Assembly: GCA_020636195.1 (NCBI GenBank)
Contig: JACJYH010000008.1
Span: forward strand, 1 to 64,000
Reading direction: 5' to 3'
From: Lewinellaceae bacterium
GTDB lineage: Bacteria; Bacteroidota; Bacteroidia; Chitinophagales; Saprospiraceae
Length of the DNA: 64,000 nucleotides
Under the pieces are notes generated by a model, which was not told the origin of the DNA, ran no database searches, and saw only the letters and a program-made list of their open reading frames with translations. Positions 18,868 through 27,506 of the stretch are shown in pieces; position 1 is the first letter of the stretch, and every line of letters begins with the position of its first letter. Both the position numbers and the translations under genes were made by a program.

Positions 18868-18890
18868 GTCTTTATACGGACTATAAAGAC
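18868..18890 (+). terminator. Hairpin between the tandem paralogues
   Basis: GTCTTTATA and TATAAAGAC form a perfect 9-bp stem around a 5-nt loop (CGGAC), 48 bp past the stop of paralogue 1. The T-tract comes only about 10 nt later, so termination is possible but not certain. Confidence 0.45.
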
Positions 18891-18910
18891 CTGAATTGAT
18901 TGTTTTTCAC

Positions 18911-18918
18911 TATATTTG
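18911..18918 (+). promoter_or_regulatory. Probable -7 box of second tandem paralogue
   Basis: TATATTTG matches TAnnTTTG and lies 32 bp before the ATG at 18950, just after the hairpin, which suggests that paralogue 2 has its own promoter. Confidence 0.5.
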
Positions 18919-18949
18919 TAGCATTTATTGATACAATCTTACACGGTAT

Positions 18950-21900
18950 ATGAATTACAATTTTCCTAGATGGTTTTTTACATTCTTGTTTTCATTTTCT
19001 ACAATCACCATCCCAACTGCAACATGTCAGTATTCAAATACAAATGTGGAATCAAACGACATTGTACAGTCACCGGATTCTACAGCAAGTTCAATGATTA
19101 GATGTTCATCGGGAACATTATCTGTAATTAGACCAGACAACCCGTCATTAAGCTTTAGAGGTCCTTACTTTCCGGAAGAAAAGCTTAGGTTGTGTTTTGA
19201 AGTATCCTTTTGGAATGTTGCATCCGGATTGACGCCTCCGCAAGGGAATACTTGTACATGGCTTCAGGGACTAATTCCGGTTTTTTACTCAGGTATAAAT
19301 ATAGATTCGTCTTTGACTAGACCTTCAGGATTATATAATTGGAAATGGTTTGATGAAGGAAGTGTACATTATAACTATGATAATGACAAATACAGTCTAG
19401 TTACACTGCCCACTGGAAAATTAGGAATAGTTTATGGAAAATCAGGCTTGAAAGCAGGAGACGGTTTACCGGCAGGCTGGTTTTATACTTCGCAAGGTGA
19501 TGGTACAGGATGTAATGATGCTCATGACCCCGACCAGGCGTGGGGATTGCCTAGCACATGTAACTCCTTTTTTAAATATTATTTTTGTTTTGATGTAAAA
19601 ATTAATAGTATTGAAGAAATCATAGAATGCGATAGTTTAAATGTGAAAGGAGCACTTTTTGTCTTTGCTGATTCTGAAACAGGATGCTGGTCAGCCCCAC
19701 TTTGTCAAACATATGAACCTATATCTTTCAACGGAACTATTGACTGCAGTTATCCTATTAATATAGATTATCATATCAACGATACCATCTGTTCCGGTTC
19801 TGGCTTAGACATTGAAATTACTCCTTTTCATCCTGAAGCACAAGTAAATATCATAGGATATAACAATCCTGGAGTAGAGGGTGATGATGTCGTCCATGAA
19901 GCTATTGGAAATTATAAATTGAAAGATACATTGACAAATTTGACAAATGACTTTCAAACAGTGACATACAATGTGAAAGCACACTACAATGGAGTAACTG
20001 TGAATAGACATTTTAAAATAACTCTAGAACCACACGGTGAATTCATATTTAAACCCGCCAATTCAATATTATCCTGCTTTCCTTCAAAATGTTTCGATGT
20101 TGTAGTCAGCTCTATTAATCACGATACATTAAATATGCCTGTTTGGATAGGTCCAAATACTTATATAGAAAATAGCATTGCTCACTTATGCCCTGATATT
20201 ACAACAACCTATCTAGTACAAGCAAAAGACAAGTTTGGATGCTCATTTACAGAAAGCTACACAATTCACTTAATCAATGACACAACTTCATGCACTCAAT
20301 TTCCGACAATACAAACAAATGATGGGCCCATCACGGTGATTGATGGAAATAATTCATGTGGCAAACCGACCAATATTTGTAGTCAAAATAATGAGTCTGT
20401 CATTTATTTCAAGTTATTAGCACCAAAAGGTTATTTTGGAAATCTGTCGATTGGGTTACAAGGACTGAAGGGAGGTATTATTGAACAGGTGGATTCATTA
20501 TGCAATAATATTACAAACCGCTGCGATAGCATCATTGTCGTTTCTTGTAACAAAAATGACTGTGCATACTTGCTTGCGGTGAGTTCATCCATTGAAAATG
20601 CAAGTGATTTTCAACTAATTATCACGCAAAAGGACTTTCCGACCATTCAAGGGTACGTGTATATTGACAAGGACCAAAATGGCGAATTTGGAAGTACGGA
20701 TGTACCACTTGAAGCTATTCCAATAGAATTAGTCGAAGGATGTGATGATAATGGTAATGTTATAGCCCATTTAAAAACTGAAGCCGATGGCAGCTATCGT
20801 TTTGATGATATTCCTCCAGGTTCATACTTTGTTCGAGTACCTAAAGGAACATATGGCGCTCCGGACGAAAATCCGATCCCAAATCGTTGTTGTATATCAA
20901 TTAACCCCTATTTACCTGATACTATCTATACATGTAATTTAGGATATCAAGCTATAAATTGTTTAAGAAATCCATTTTCGGTGGACAATATATGTGAATT
21001 GGCTTTCGAAAATGCCTTGCCCAATCTGAACATTATTAATCAGTGGCCATGCGGACGAAATCCGGATGTCATGGGACCATGGTTGGGGCAATCACATTGC
21101 AATGGAATATTTCATAATACTTCATTTATTGGCTTTGTTGCGGGATATGGGGACTATCAAATTGAAATAAACATTTCTCAGTGCAATGGGCAAGGATTAC
21201 AATATGGAGTATATGATGCGTGTGATCCAACTGCTGGACCAATATGTGAAGGCAATCCTACAACAGGTACCATTTTAGTAGATGGATTCATTTTCAATCC
21301 ATGTCAAACCTATGTACTGTGGCTTGATGGTTTCGAAGGTGCTGTGTGTGATTATACAATACAACTAAGAGGTGATTTTCATGAATGTCAGCTTCCACTC
21401 TTTTATGATATTGAATTATTCGATGATGATGGTCTTTATTGCCCTTCTCAATCAAGAATCACCCAAATATATGCCAAATCAGATCCTTACCTCTTTTCTA
21501 TTTATGGGGTAAATTTTCATTGGAAAATCACAGATCCTCAAGGAAAAGTAGATTCGTTTATTTATAATGATCAATACATTGATTATATTTTTTCTAAAGC
21601 CGGGAAATACGAAATTTGTATTCAATCTGAACATCCTAGGTTAGGGTTCTCAGATCCATTTTGTAGATTTTTTGAATTCTTTCCTATACCAAATCAACAA
21701 ATCGAATTGAACTTGTGTCCTTTTGAATTTCCATTTGATGGTGTCTTTGATGAAATGGGTATGGAGCATTTTGATAATTACGGAAACCCATGGCGATGGG
21801 ACGGAGGATCAATTACTTTAGACATGATTCAAAATGGACAAACACATTACACAACCATAAAAGAAGATTCGTCTCGATGTTCATACAATCAGGATATTGA

Positions 21901-22606
21901 CATAAACGTGATTCCACATGGTAAATTATTTCACGAATTTGCATTGTGTACTAGCGATCTACCTTTGATATTTCTTGACACCCTATTCTATACAGAAGTG
22001 GATAGTTTTGCATTAAAATTGGTCAATCCACCACCCCAGTATCAATGTGACTCTGTGTTGTACGTGACAACTCATATTTTAGACATTGATGGTGAAATAA
22101 TACAAACACCGTGTGAAGACAATGCTACTGAAGTGAGATTTATTCCAAATAAGTTTGATCCATTAGGTGTTGATAGCATATTCATCACTTGGACAAATCC
22201 TTCAGGTGACATTATTTTACAAACAAATGACATAGATCAGCCCTTTCATGTGACTTCAGCAAATAATGGCATATATACAATGGATTTGACATTGTTCAAA
22301 CTGGATCAAGTTTGCACTTTTAGCTTTAGTCAATTCATTGAATGTATCATAAGTTCTACCGCTACCAGTGAAATAATAAAATCATATCTGAGACCCAATC
22401 CATCATCCAGATTTGTGGAAGTCGTTCATGATCAAACTGGCGAAATTGTGGCGGTAGAAATATATGATGCATTAGGAAAACTTGTCAAAACTGAACACAA
22501 TAGTTTCGATAAAATAATTGTAGAAGATTTTGCATCCGGTATCTATTTCTTCAAAGTGTACTTTGATTTTGGAAGTATCGTTACGCTACCTTTTACAAAA
22601 ATATAA
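18950..22606 (+). CDS. Giant T9SS cargo, tandem paralogue 2, with SdrD_B-like module
   Basis: 1218 aa; signal peptide ends near TATCQ. The order of regions is the same as in paralogue 1: N-terminal Cys/Trp-rich region (YFPEEKLRLCFEVSFW, AGWFYTSQGDG, DQAWGLPSTC), PKD-like part, SdrD_B-like module about 564-640 (GYVYIDKDQNGEFGS, EADGSYRFDDIPPGSYFV), WPCGRNP/GPWLGQSHCNG region, and sorting domain from about 1146. Over most of the length the two proteins are clearly related but diverged; the last 213 bp are about 92% identical in DNA. It ends 4 bp before a strong bidirectional terminator. Confidence 0.85.
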   Translation: MNYNFPRWFFTFLFSFSTITIPTATCQYSNTNVESNDIVQSPDSTASSMIRCSSGTLSVIRPDNPSLSFRGPYFPEEKLRLCFEVSFWNVASGLTPPQGNTCTWLQGLIPVFYSGINIDSSLTRPSGLYNWKWFDEGSVHYNYDNDKYSLVTLPTGKLGIVYGKSGLKAGDGLPAGWFYTSQGDGTGCNDAHDPDQAWGLPSTCNSFFKYYFCFDVKINSIEEIIECDSLNVKGALFVFADSETGCWSAPLCQTYEPISFNGTIDCSYPINIDYHINDTICSGSGLDIEITPFHPEAQVNIIGYNNPGVEGDDVVHEAIGNYKLKDTLTNLTNDFQTVTYNVKAHYNGVTVNRHFKITLEPHGEFIFKPANSILSCFPSKCFDVVVSSINHDTLNMPVWIGPNTYIENSIAHLCPDITTTYLVQAKDKFGCSFTESYTIHLINDTTSCTQFPTIQTNDGPITVIDGNNSCGKPTNICSQNNESVIYFKLLAPKGYFGNLSIGLQGLKGGIIEQVDSLCNNITNRCDSIIVVSCNKNDCAYLLAVSSSIENASDFQLIITQKDFPTIQGYVYIDKDQNGEFGSTDVPLEAIPIELVEGCDDNGNVIAHLKTEADGSYRFDDIPPGSYFVRVPKGTYGAPDENPIPNRCCISINPYLPDTIYTCNLGYQAINCLRNPFSVDNICELAFENALPNLNIINQWPCGRNPDVMGPWLGQSHCNGIFHNTSFIGFVAGYGDYQIEINISQCNGQGLQYGVYDACDPTAGPICEGNPTTGTILVDGFIFNPCQTYVLWLDGFEGAVCDYTIQLRGDFHECQLPLFYDIELFDDDGLYCPSQSRITQIYAKSDPYLFSIYGVNFHWKITDPQGKVDSFIYNDQYIDYIFSKAGKYEICIQSEHPRLGFSDPFCRFFEFFPIPNQQIELNLCPFEFPFDGVFDEMGMEHFDNYGNPWRWDGGSITLDMIQNGQTHYTTIKEDSSRCSYNQDIDINVIPHGKLFHEFALCTSDLPLIFLDTLFYTEVDSFALKLVNPPPQYQCDSVLYVTTHILDIDGEIIQTPCEDNATEVRFIPNKFDPLGVDSIFITWTNPSGDIILQTNDIDQPFHVTSANNGIYTMDLTLFKLDQVCTFSFSQFIECIISSTATSEIIKSYLRPNPSSRFVEVVHDQTGEIVAVEIYDALGKLVKTEHNSFDKIIVEDFASGIYFFKVYFDFGSIVTLPFTKI

Positions 22607-22610
22607 AAAA

Positions 22611-22639
22611 AAGCGAAGTCAATAGAATTGACTTCGCTT
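22611..22639. terminator. Bidirectional rho-independent terminator
   Basis: A 12-bp perfect stem (AAGCGAAGTCAA with TTGACTTCGCTT) around a 5-nt loop lies between convergent stops. On the minus strand it is followed by eight T, a textbook terminator for the peroxidase gene; on the plus strand it closes paralogue 2. Confidence 0.9.
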
Positions 22640-22663
22640 AAATATTGAAAATTGGGGTTATTA

Positions 22664-24010
22664 TCAGAAACAGTCAGTATCTATTTTAGATTGTAAATCA
22701 TTGTTTGGAAAACACTGTCCACTTGGTAATCTTGTGGGAACGTATCTTCTTAGATCAGAATCATATAATCCCCTTGAAATAAATTTCTCGATGGCTGTTA
22801 CTTCCTCATTGGTCAAACCAAGTGGAACGAAATGTTTGTCTAATTGGCTTGTTGGAACATCTGAATTTTGCGGAATGGCCTTATTTTTATATTCAATTAC
22901 AGATCTGATACTTCTCAAACTAGATCCATGACCATAGAATGGTGAATCTAAAAGATTATATAGTTGTGGTACTTTAAATTTATAATTATCAGCAGGGTTC
23001 TTTGTAAAACTACCTCTACCTAAATTGGCAGGGTCGCCAGCTTTTGTGTTAATTACAGGTTCTGGACATTTAAATAGGTCATCCATGCCGATTGCATTGA
23101 ACTGCATGCTGTTCAGTGCTGGACCTGTGTGGCATTGATTACAGTTGGCCTTAGAGAAGAACAAGATAGCACCTTTTTTCTCATCATCGGTCATTGCTGA
23201 CTTTTGTCCACGAAGATACTGTTGGAATGGAGCCTTATTAGACAATATTGTCCTTTCATAAGCTGCAATTGCCAATCCTGCAAACTCTCGGGTATATCTG
23301 ATGCTTTCAGGGACATCCGGAAAAGCATCGTCGAACAAACTCTTGTAATAGGCAATATTGATGATATTACCGTCAATTTTCATTCTATGAACACCAAGAC
23401 CAGCAATAGCTTGAATTTCAAGGCCTTCATAACCCAAATTGTTCGTTTCAATTGGAGTACCAACAGTCCATTGTGCTGAAGTACCTTCATTCAAATGTGT
23501 CGCACCAAATTGACCATTCCAAAGTTGGTTGGGTTGGTACGCTCCATTCATTGCTGAAGGCGATCTCAAAGGTTGCACATCTATGGTCGCATCAGGACTA
23601 TGCGGTGATCGCCCTTCGCCTCTATTGCCAAATCCGGAACCACCTTCACCTATACCTTGAAAAGTACCGGCTTGAAATCCAGCATCAACATGATGGCAGG
23701 AAGAACAAGAAAACTTGCCCATTTCAGTGGGTTCTTTAGCATCTAAACTGATCGCTGTCTCATGAAATAAAAATGCTCCTAAAGCCACCTTTTCTTTGGT
23801 AAGTGGATTCTTAGGGTCTTGCGGTATCTTAGAAAAATCTTGTGCATCAGGCATTTTAAAGTAATTTAGGTCGCCTGTCGGGGATGCACCATCCAAGATC
23901 TTGGTTAATGTAACATCTAAATTTTCCTGGTCTGGGGTAACAATAGTGTCATTTTGACAAGATGCTAAAAATAAAGCTAAAACACCAATAATGTAACTGT
24001 AACGTCTCAT
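22664..24010 (-). CDS. Diheme cytochrome c peroxidase / MauG-MbnH-like lipoprotein, second locus
   Basis: 448 aa, lipobox LASC (Cys18). Heme sites are CSSCHH from 102 and CNQCH at 290-294. Other family marks are LGAFLFHETAISLD, the Gly-rich GIGEGGSGFGNRG insert after heme 1, AAYERTILSNKAPFQQYLRG and KVPQLYNLLDSPFYGHGSS. It is some 77 residues longer than the peroxidase at 2971 and only distantly related. An MbnP gene is divergent to it (157 bp between starts), which suggests that it modifies that protein, as MbnH does. Strong terminator downstream. Confidence 0.87.
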   Translation of the reverse strand: MRRYSYIIGVLALFLASCQNDTIVTPDQENLDVTLTKILDGASPTGDLNYFKMPDAQDFSKIPQDPKNPLTKEKVALGAFLFHETAISLDAKEPTEMGKFSCSSCHHVDAGFQAGTFQGIGEGGSGFGNRGEGRSPHSPDATIDVQPLRSPSAMNGAYQPNQLWNGQFGATHLNEGTSAQWTVGTPIETNNLGYEGLEIQAIAGLGVHRMKIDGNIINIAYYKSLFDDAFPDVPESIRYTREFAGLAIAAYERTILSNKAPFQQYLRGQKSAMTDDEKKGAILFFSKANCNQCHTGPALNSMQFNAIGMDDLFKCPEPVINTKAGDPANLGRGSFTKNPADNYKFKVPQLYNLLDSPFYGHGSSLRSIRSVIEYKNKAIPQNSDVPTSQLDKHFVPLGLTNEEVTAIEKFISRGLYDSDLRRYVPTRLPSGQCFPNNDLQSKIDTDCF

Positions 24011-24167
24011 AATAAGGAAATAACAAATTAAAAAATATCATAATATGTTATCCCAAAAATCGTGCCAATAATTTTCACTAGCGGTAGTCTCGTATGTATG
24101 GCAAAATAAACACATATATACAAACAAAAGTTCATTTCTAGTGTTTAATTTCAATATTAGACGAGAT

Positions 24168-24920
24168 ATGAGAACAAAAGTCATTTTTTACACACTTATC
24201 TTTTTGTTTTCTTTTTCTTATTGGAGTTGCAACAAATCTGATAATGAAAAAGGAACCTTGGTACTCAATTTTACATTGACATATGATGGGCAGCCTTTGA
24301 AGATGTACGAAACTTATACATATCCAAACCCAAAAGTTCCTTTCCAATTTTCAAGAGTATCATTTTATCTGACAGATGTACAAATAGGCAATACTGGTAC
24401 CCAAACCAAAATCAAAGATTTAGATTATATCAATTTAACCAATGCACATATAAATCCTGTTGCAGGAAGTGGATTTAAATATGAAATAAAAGATATTGAA
24501 AAGGGACAGTACGACCACATCAATTTTAACATTGGATTACCCTCTGAGTTGAATTCAAAATCACCTACAGATTACGAAGCTTCAAATATATTAAGTAACA
24601 ATTCTGAATATTGGCCAGCGTGGGCAAGTTACATCTATTTTAAATGTGAAGGCTTGGTAGCTTATACGCCAGATGGTGAATTGATTCAGCCTGTTGCTTT
24701 GCACTTAGGTAGCGATGCTGCGTTACTTCCTATAGAACTATCTAAATCATTTTCTATTACTGGAGGTCAAAATACTGAGGTAAACATCAATATTGAAATG
24801 AAGAAGTTTTTTGGGTCTGAAAAAGTGTATGATGTATTAACAGTACCTCAAATCCACTCTTTGGGACAATTACCCTACATCAATGAGTTAGTTCAAAATT
24901 TAAAAACCGCTATAAACTAA
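24168..24920 (+). CDS. MbnP-family lipoprotein with canonical tryptophan region
   Basis: 250 aa from the ATG at 24168; the signal ends SYWSCNK, Cys21 being the likely lipid anchor. MbnP signatures are VSFYLTDVQI, YDHINFNIGLPSELN and SEYWPAWASYIYFKCEG, with Trp149 and Trp152 where the family has the Trp that MauG/MbnH-type enzymes oxidise to kynurenine for copper binding. GDAA-like HLGSDAALLP and the final NINIEMKKFF strand complete the fold. Divergent from the diheme peroxidase at 22664, consistent with an enzyme/substrate pair exported to the cell envelope. Confidence 0.85.
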   Translation: MRTKVIFYTLIFLFSFSYWSCNKSDNEKGTLVLNFTLTYDGQPLKMYETYTYPNPKVPFQFSRVSFYLTDVQIGNTGTQTKIKDLDYINLTNAHINPVAGSGFKYEIKDIEKGQYDHINFNIGLPSELNSKSPTDYEASNILSNNSEYWPAWASYIYFKCEGLVAYTPDGELIQPVALHLGSDAALLPIELSKSFSITGGQNTEVNINIEMKKFFGSEKVYDVLTVPQIHSLGQLPYINELVQNLKTAIN

Positions 24921-24955
24921 AGAGACTCTACCATGATACATGATAGAGTCTCTTT
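24919..24955. terminator. Bidirectional terminator between MbnP gene and ndk
   Basis: AAAGAGACTCTA and TAGAGTCTCTTT form a 12-bp stem around a 13-nt loop, between two convergent stop codons, with short T runs on both sides. Confidence 0.85.
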
Positions 24956-24973
24956 ATTGTATTTGGATGGATA

Positions 24974-25396
24974 TTATCCAAAAATTTCTGTTCCTGAAAA
25001 ATGAAATGATGATTCAATTTGAGCATTTTCATCACTATCAGAACCATGTACGGCATTTTCTCCAATATTTCTTGCAAAATCAGCTCTAATGGTACCTGGC
25101 GCAGCTTCAGCAGGATTGGTTGCACCTATTAACGTCCTAAAGCTTTGTACTGCGTTTTCCTTTTCAAGAATTACTGCTACAATAGGTCCGGAAGACATAA
25201 AGGCTACAAGCTCACCAAAGAAAGGTCTCTCACGATGGATGGCGTAGAATTCACCGGCTTTCTCAGCTGATAATTTTGTGTACTTCATGGCTACTATTTT
25301 GAAACCATTTTCATTTATCCTGTGCAAAATGGCACCAATATGACCGTCACCTACGGCATCCGGTTTGATCATTGTAAACGTTCTATTCCCTGACAT
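24974..25396 (-). CDS. ndk: Nucleoside diphosphate kinase
   Basis: 140 aa, the usual family length. It opens with RTFTMIKPDAV, carries the P-loop-free nucleotide site RPFFGELVAFMSSGP, and has the active-site histidine in ENAVHGSDS. It exchanges the terminal phosphate between NTPs and NDPs through a phospho-His intermediate in the cytoplasm. It is transcribed away from the NrnA-like gene, with its own promoter. Confidence 0.98.
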   Translation of the reverse strand: MSGNRTFTMIKPDAVGDGHIGAILHRINENGFKIVAMKYTKLSAEKAGEFYAIHRERPFFGELVAFMSSGPIVAVILEKENAVQSFRTLIGATNPAEAAPGTIRADFARNIGENAVHGSDSDENAQIESSFHFSGTEIFG

Positions 25397-25427
25397 ATAT
25401 TACTATTTATTATATTTAAAAAGGCTG

Positions 25428-25455
25428 CAAAGGTACTTATTTACATCGAATCCAA
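25428..25455 (-). promoter_or_regulatory. Promoter of ndk (-33 TTG, -7 TACCTTTG)
   Basis: On the minus strand TACCTTTG (plus 25428-25435) fits TAnnTTTG exactly and TTG (plus 25453-25455) lies 17 nt upstream, within the Bacteroidota spacing. The expected start of transcription is about 25421, giving a 25-nt leader. Confidence 0.7.
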
Positions 25456-25474
25456 TGGTATAAATAAAATAAAT

Positions 25475-25505
25475 TTTGCTATTTCAGATTTATTACTCAA
25501 TTTTG
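25475..25505 (+). promoter_or_regulatory. Promoter of NrnA-like gene, giving a very short leader
   Basis: TTTG at 25475-25478, then 19 nt, then CAATTTTG at 25498-25505, one base off TAnnTTTG. Transcription would start around 25512, only a few bases before the ATG at 25515, so the mRNA may be nearly leaderless. It interlocks with the divergent ndk promoter. Confidence 0.55.
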
Positions 25506-25514
25506 CGCCCTTAT

Positions 25515-26516
25515 ATGATGGAAGATATTCTGAAACTGAAGGCATCCCTTCAGAGTCCAAAAGAAGTAGTGATTTTATCTCATCGGAATCCGGATGGTGA
25601 TGCCATTGGTTCATCTATGGCCATGCGACAATTTTTGGAATCATTTGGACACAATGTTTCAGTCATTTTCCCAAGCGAGTTCCCAGCAAATTTTGAGTTT
25701 CTACCAGGTGTTTTCAGGAGCCATATCTATGACTTAGACCCTGCAGTATGCAAAGAAAAAATTGGCAAAGCTGAAGCCATCTTTTGTTTGGATTTCAATG
25801 CACTGGATAGAATAGACAAACTTGGTGAAGATGTGCAATTTAGTCAAGCATTGAAGGTAATGATTGACCACCATTTAGATCCGGAACCTTTCGCAGATAT
25901 AGTCATATCCATACCTGAAGCATCGAGTACTTGTGAATTGATTTACAAAGTCATAGATGAAATGGGGTTCAGCTATAAAATAAATCCTCAGATTGGCGAA
26001 TGCCTATTTACAGGACTTATGACCGATACCGGATCGTTTAGATATAGTACAACATCATACACTTATCAAGTTGCATCCGCACTCAAGCGTGGCGGCGTAG
26101 ATGACTATGAATTAGCCAATAAGATATTTAATTCTCAAAAAGAAAAGCACCTTAGGATTTTAGGCCATTGCTTAGCCAATAGGATGGAAATATTAGACGA
26201 CTGTGGTTTGGGAATCATGTGGTTGACAAAACAAGATTATGTAGACCACAACATCCAGCGCGGCGACACTGAAGGCATAGTCAATTACCTATTGTTGATG
26301 GATAAAGTAAAGGTGGGAGTTCTTGTTTTAGAACAGCCATCGATCATCAAGCTTTCATTGCGCAGTAAAGGTGACATTTCAGTACAGGAAATTGCATCAA
26401 AACATTTCAACGGTGGCGGACATAAAAATGCTTCCGGAGGCGGTGTGTATGCCAGTTTGCAGGATGTCATAGCTAAGGTTAAAAAAATTATACCTCCAAT
26501 ATTAAATTCACATTAA
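25515..26516 (+). CDS. DHH-family phosphoesterase, NrnA-like nano-RNase/pAp phosphatase
   Basis: 333 aa from the ATG at 25515 (a second ATG follows at once at 25518); the frame is open to 25476 but the promoter lies there. DHH motifs: LSHRNPDGDAIGSS near the N-terminus, FCLDFNALDRI, and MIDHHLDPEP. DHHA1 motif: FNGGGHKNASGG near the end. It degrades short RNA oligomers and 3'-phosphoadenosine-5'-phosphate with Mn. An FKBP gene follows after 26 bp. Confidence 0.93.
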   Translation: MMEDILKLKASLQSPKEVVILSHRNPDGDAIGSSMAMRQFLESFGHNVSVIFPSEFPANFEFLPGVFRSHIYDLDPAVCKEKIGKAEAIFCLDFNALDRIDKLGEDVQFSQALKVMIDHHLDPEPFADIVISIPEASSTCELIYKVIDEMGFSYKINPQIGECLFTGLMTDTGSFRYSTTSYTYQVASALKRGGVDDYELANKIFNSQKEKHLRILGHCLANRMEILDDCGLGIMWLTKQDYVDHNIQRGDTEGIVNYLLLMDKVKVGVLVLEQPSIIKLSLRSKGDISVQEIASKHFNGGGHKNASGGGVYASLQDVIAKVKKIIPPILNSH

Positions 26517-26542
26517 ATTTATTCATAATTAATTCAATAAAA

Positions 26543-27433
26543 ATGAAACTCAGATCATTATTATTTATAGCTGCAGCTGTACTCACTATTGCTGCGTGTA
26601 AAAAATCTTCAGACCTAAAGACTAAAAATGGTCTAGCCTATTCTATCGTTGAAACAGGCTCAGGTGAAATGGCAAAACCAAATGACTATGTATTTTTTAC
26701 ATTGAAAATCTCAGGTGATGACGGAAAAGTGATTCAGGAAATGAAGGAAGGTCCACAAATGCCCATTGTGAAAGTTCCGGAGAATTTACCGGAAGGTAAA
26801 AATACCAATCCATTCGAGGAAATATTGTCCAAAAGTAAGATTGGTGATCACTACATCCTTAACATGCCTGTGGATTCCATACCAAATCTTCCTCCCAACC
26901 TATCTTCGATGAAATATCTTGTTTATGATTTCAATGTGAAAGATATTAAAAATGAAGAGGGTTACACCAAGTATATGGAAACTATGCAAGCTGAATTGCA
27001 ACTCAAAGCTGCCGAAAATCAGAAGAGACTTCCGGATATCGAAGCATTGGTAGCGAATAATATTAAGCTTTATAAAGAGAATAATTTGGATGTCAAATCC
27101 ACCGATTCCGGCATTAAATATTTTATTCTTGAGCAAGGAAGCGGAGATAATGCTAAAAGTGGAAATGTAGTTTCTGCTCAATATTACGGTGTGCTGGAAA
27201 GTGATGGAACTATGTTCGACAATTCTTTAGGTAGAGGTATGCCATTCACATTTACATTAGGTGTTGGCCAGGTTATCAAAGGATGGGATGAAGGTTTCAC
27301 ATTATTGAACAAAGGCACAAAGGCACTTCTATTTATTCCTGAAAATTTAGGATACGGAGAAGCGGGTTCACCACCGGCAATTCCTAGTAAGTCAAACCTT
27401 GTATTTTACGTAGAATTGGATGATATTCAGTAA
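26543..27433 (+). CDS. FKBP-type peptidyl-prolyl isomerase lipoprotein, two FKBP domains
   Basis: 296 aa; lipobox TIAAC gives Cys19. Residues about 30-140 look like a degenerate FKBP domain (NDYVFFTLKISGDDGKVIQEM, KIGDHYILNMP), then a charged helical linker, and residues about 190-296 a full FKBP domain (VVSAQYYGVLESDGTMFDNS, VIKGWDEGFTLL, LGYGEAGSPPAIP). The layout resembles the gliding-motility lipoprotein GldI and its relatives; without the gld neighbours I do not assign that name. It acts in the envelope, plausibly on T9SS cargo. Confidence 0.88.
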   Translation: MKLRSLLFIAAAVLTIAACKKSSDLKTKNGLAYSIVETGSGEMAKPNDYVFFTLKISGDDGKVIQEMKEGPQMPIVKVPENLPEGKNTNPFEEILSKSKIGDHYILNMPVDSIPNLPPNLSSMKYLVYDFNVKDIKNEEGYTKYMETMQAELQLKAAENQKRLPDIEALVANNIKLYKENNLDVKSTDSGIKYFILEQGSGDNAKSGNVVSAQYYGVLESDGTMFDNSLGRGMPFTFTLGVGQVIKGWDEGFTLLNKGTKALLFIPENLGYGEAGSPPAIPSKSNLVFYVELDDIQ

Positions 27434-27506
27434 TTTTTGCATTGGCATAAATTGCGATTTTTTTCAATTCTGTTTTTATTTCTTCATCACATAAACATGC
27501 AGGGCA

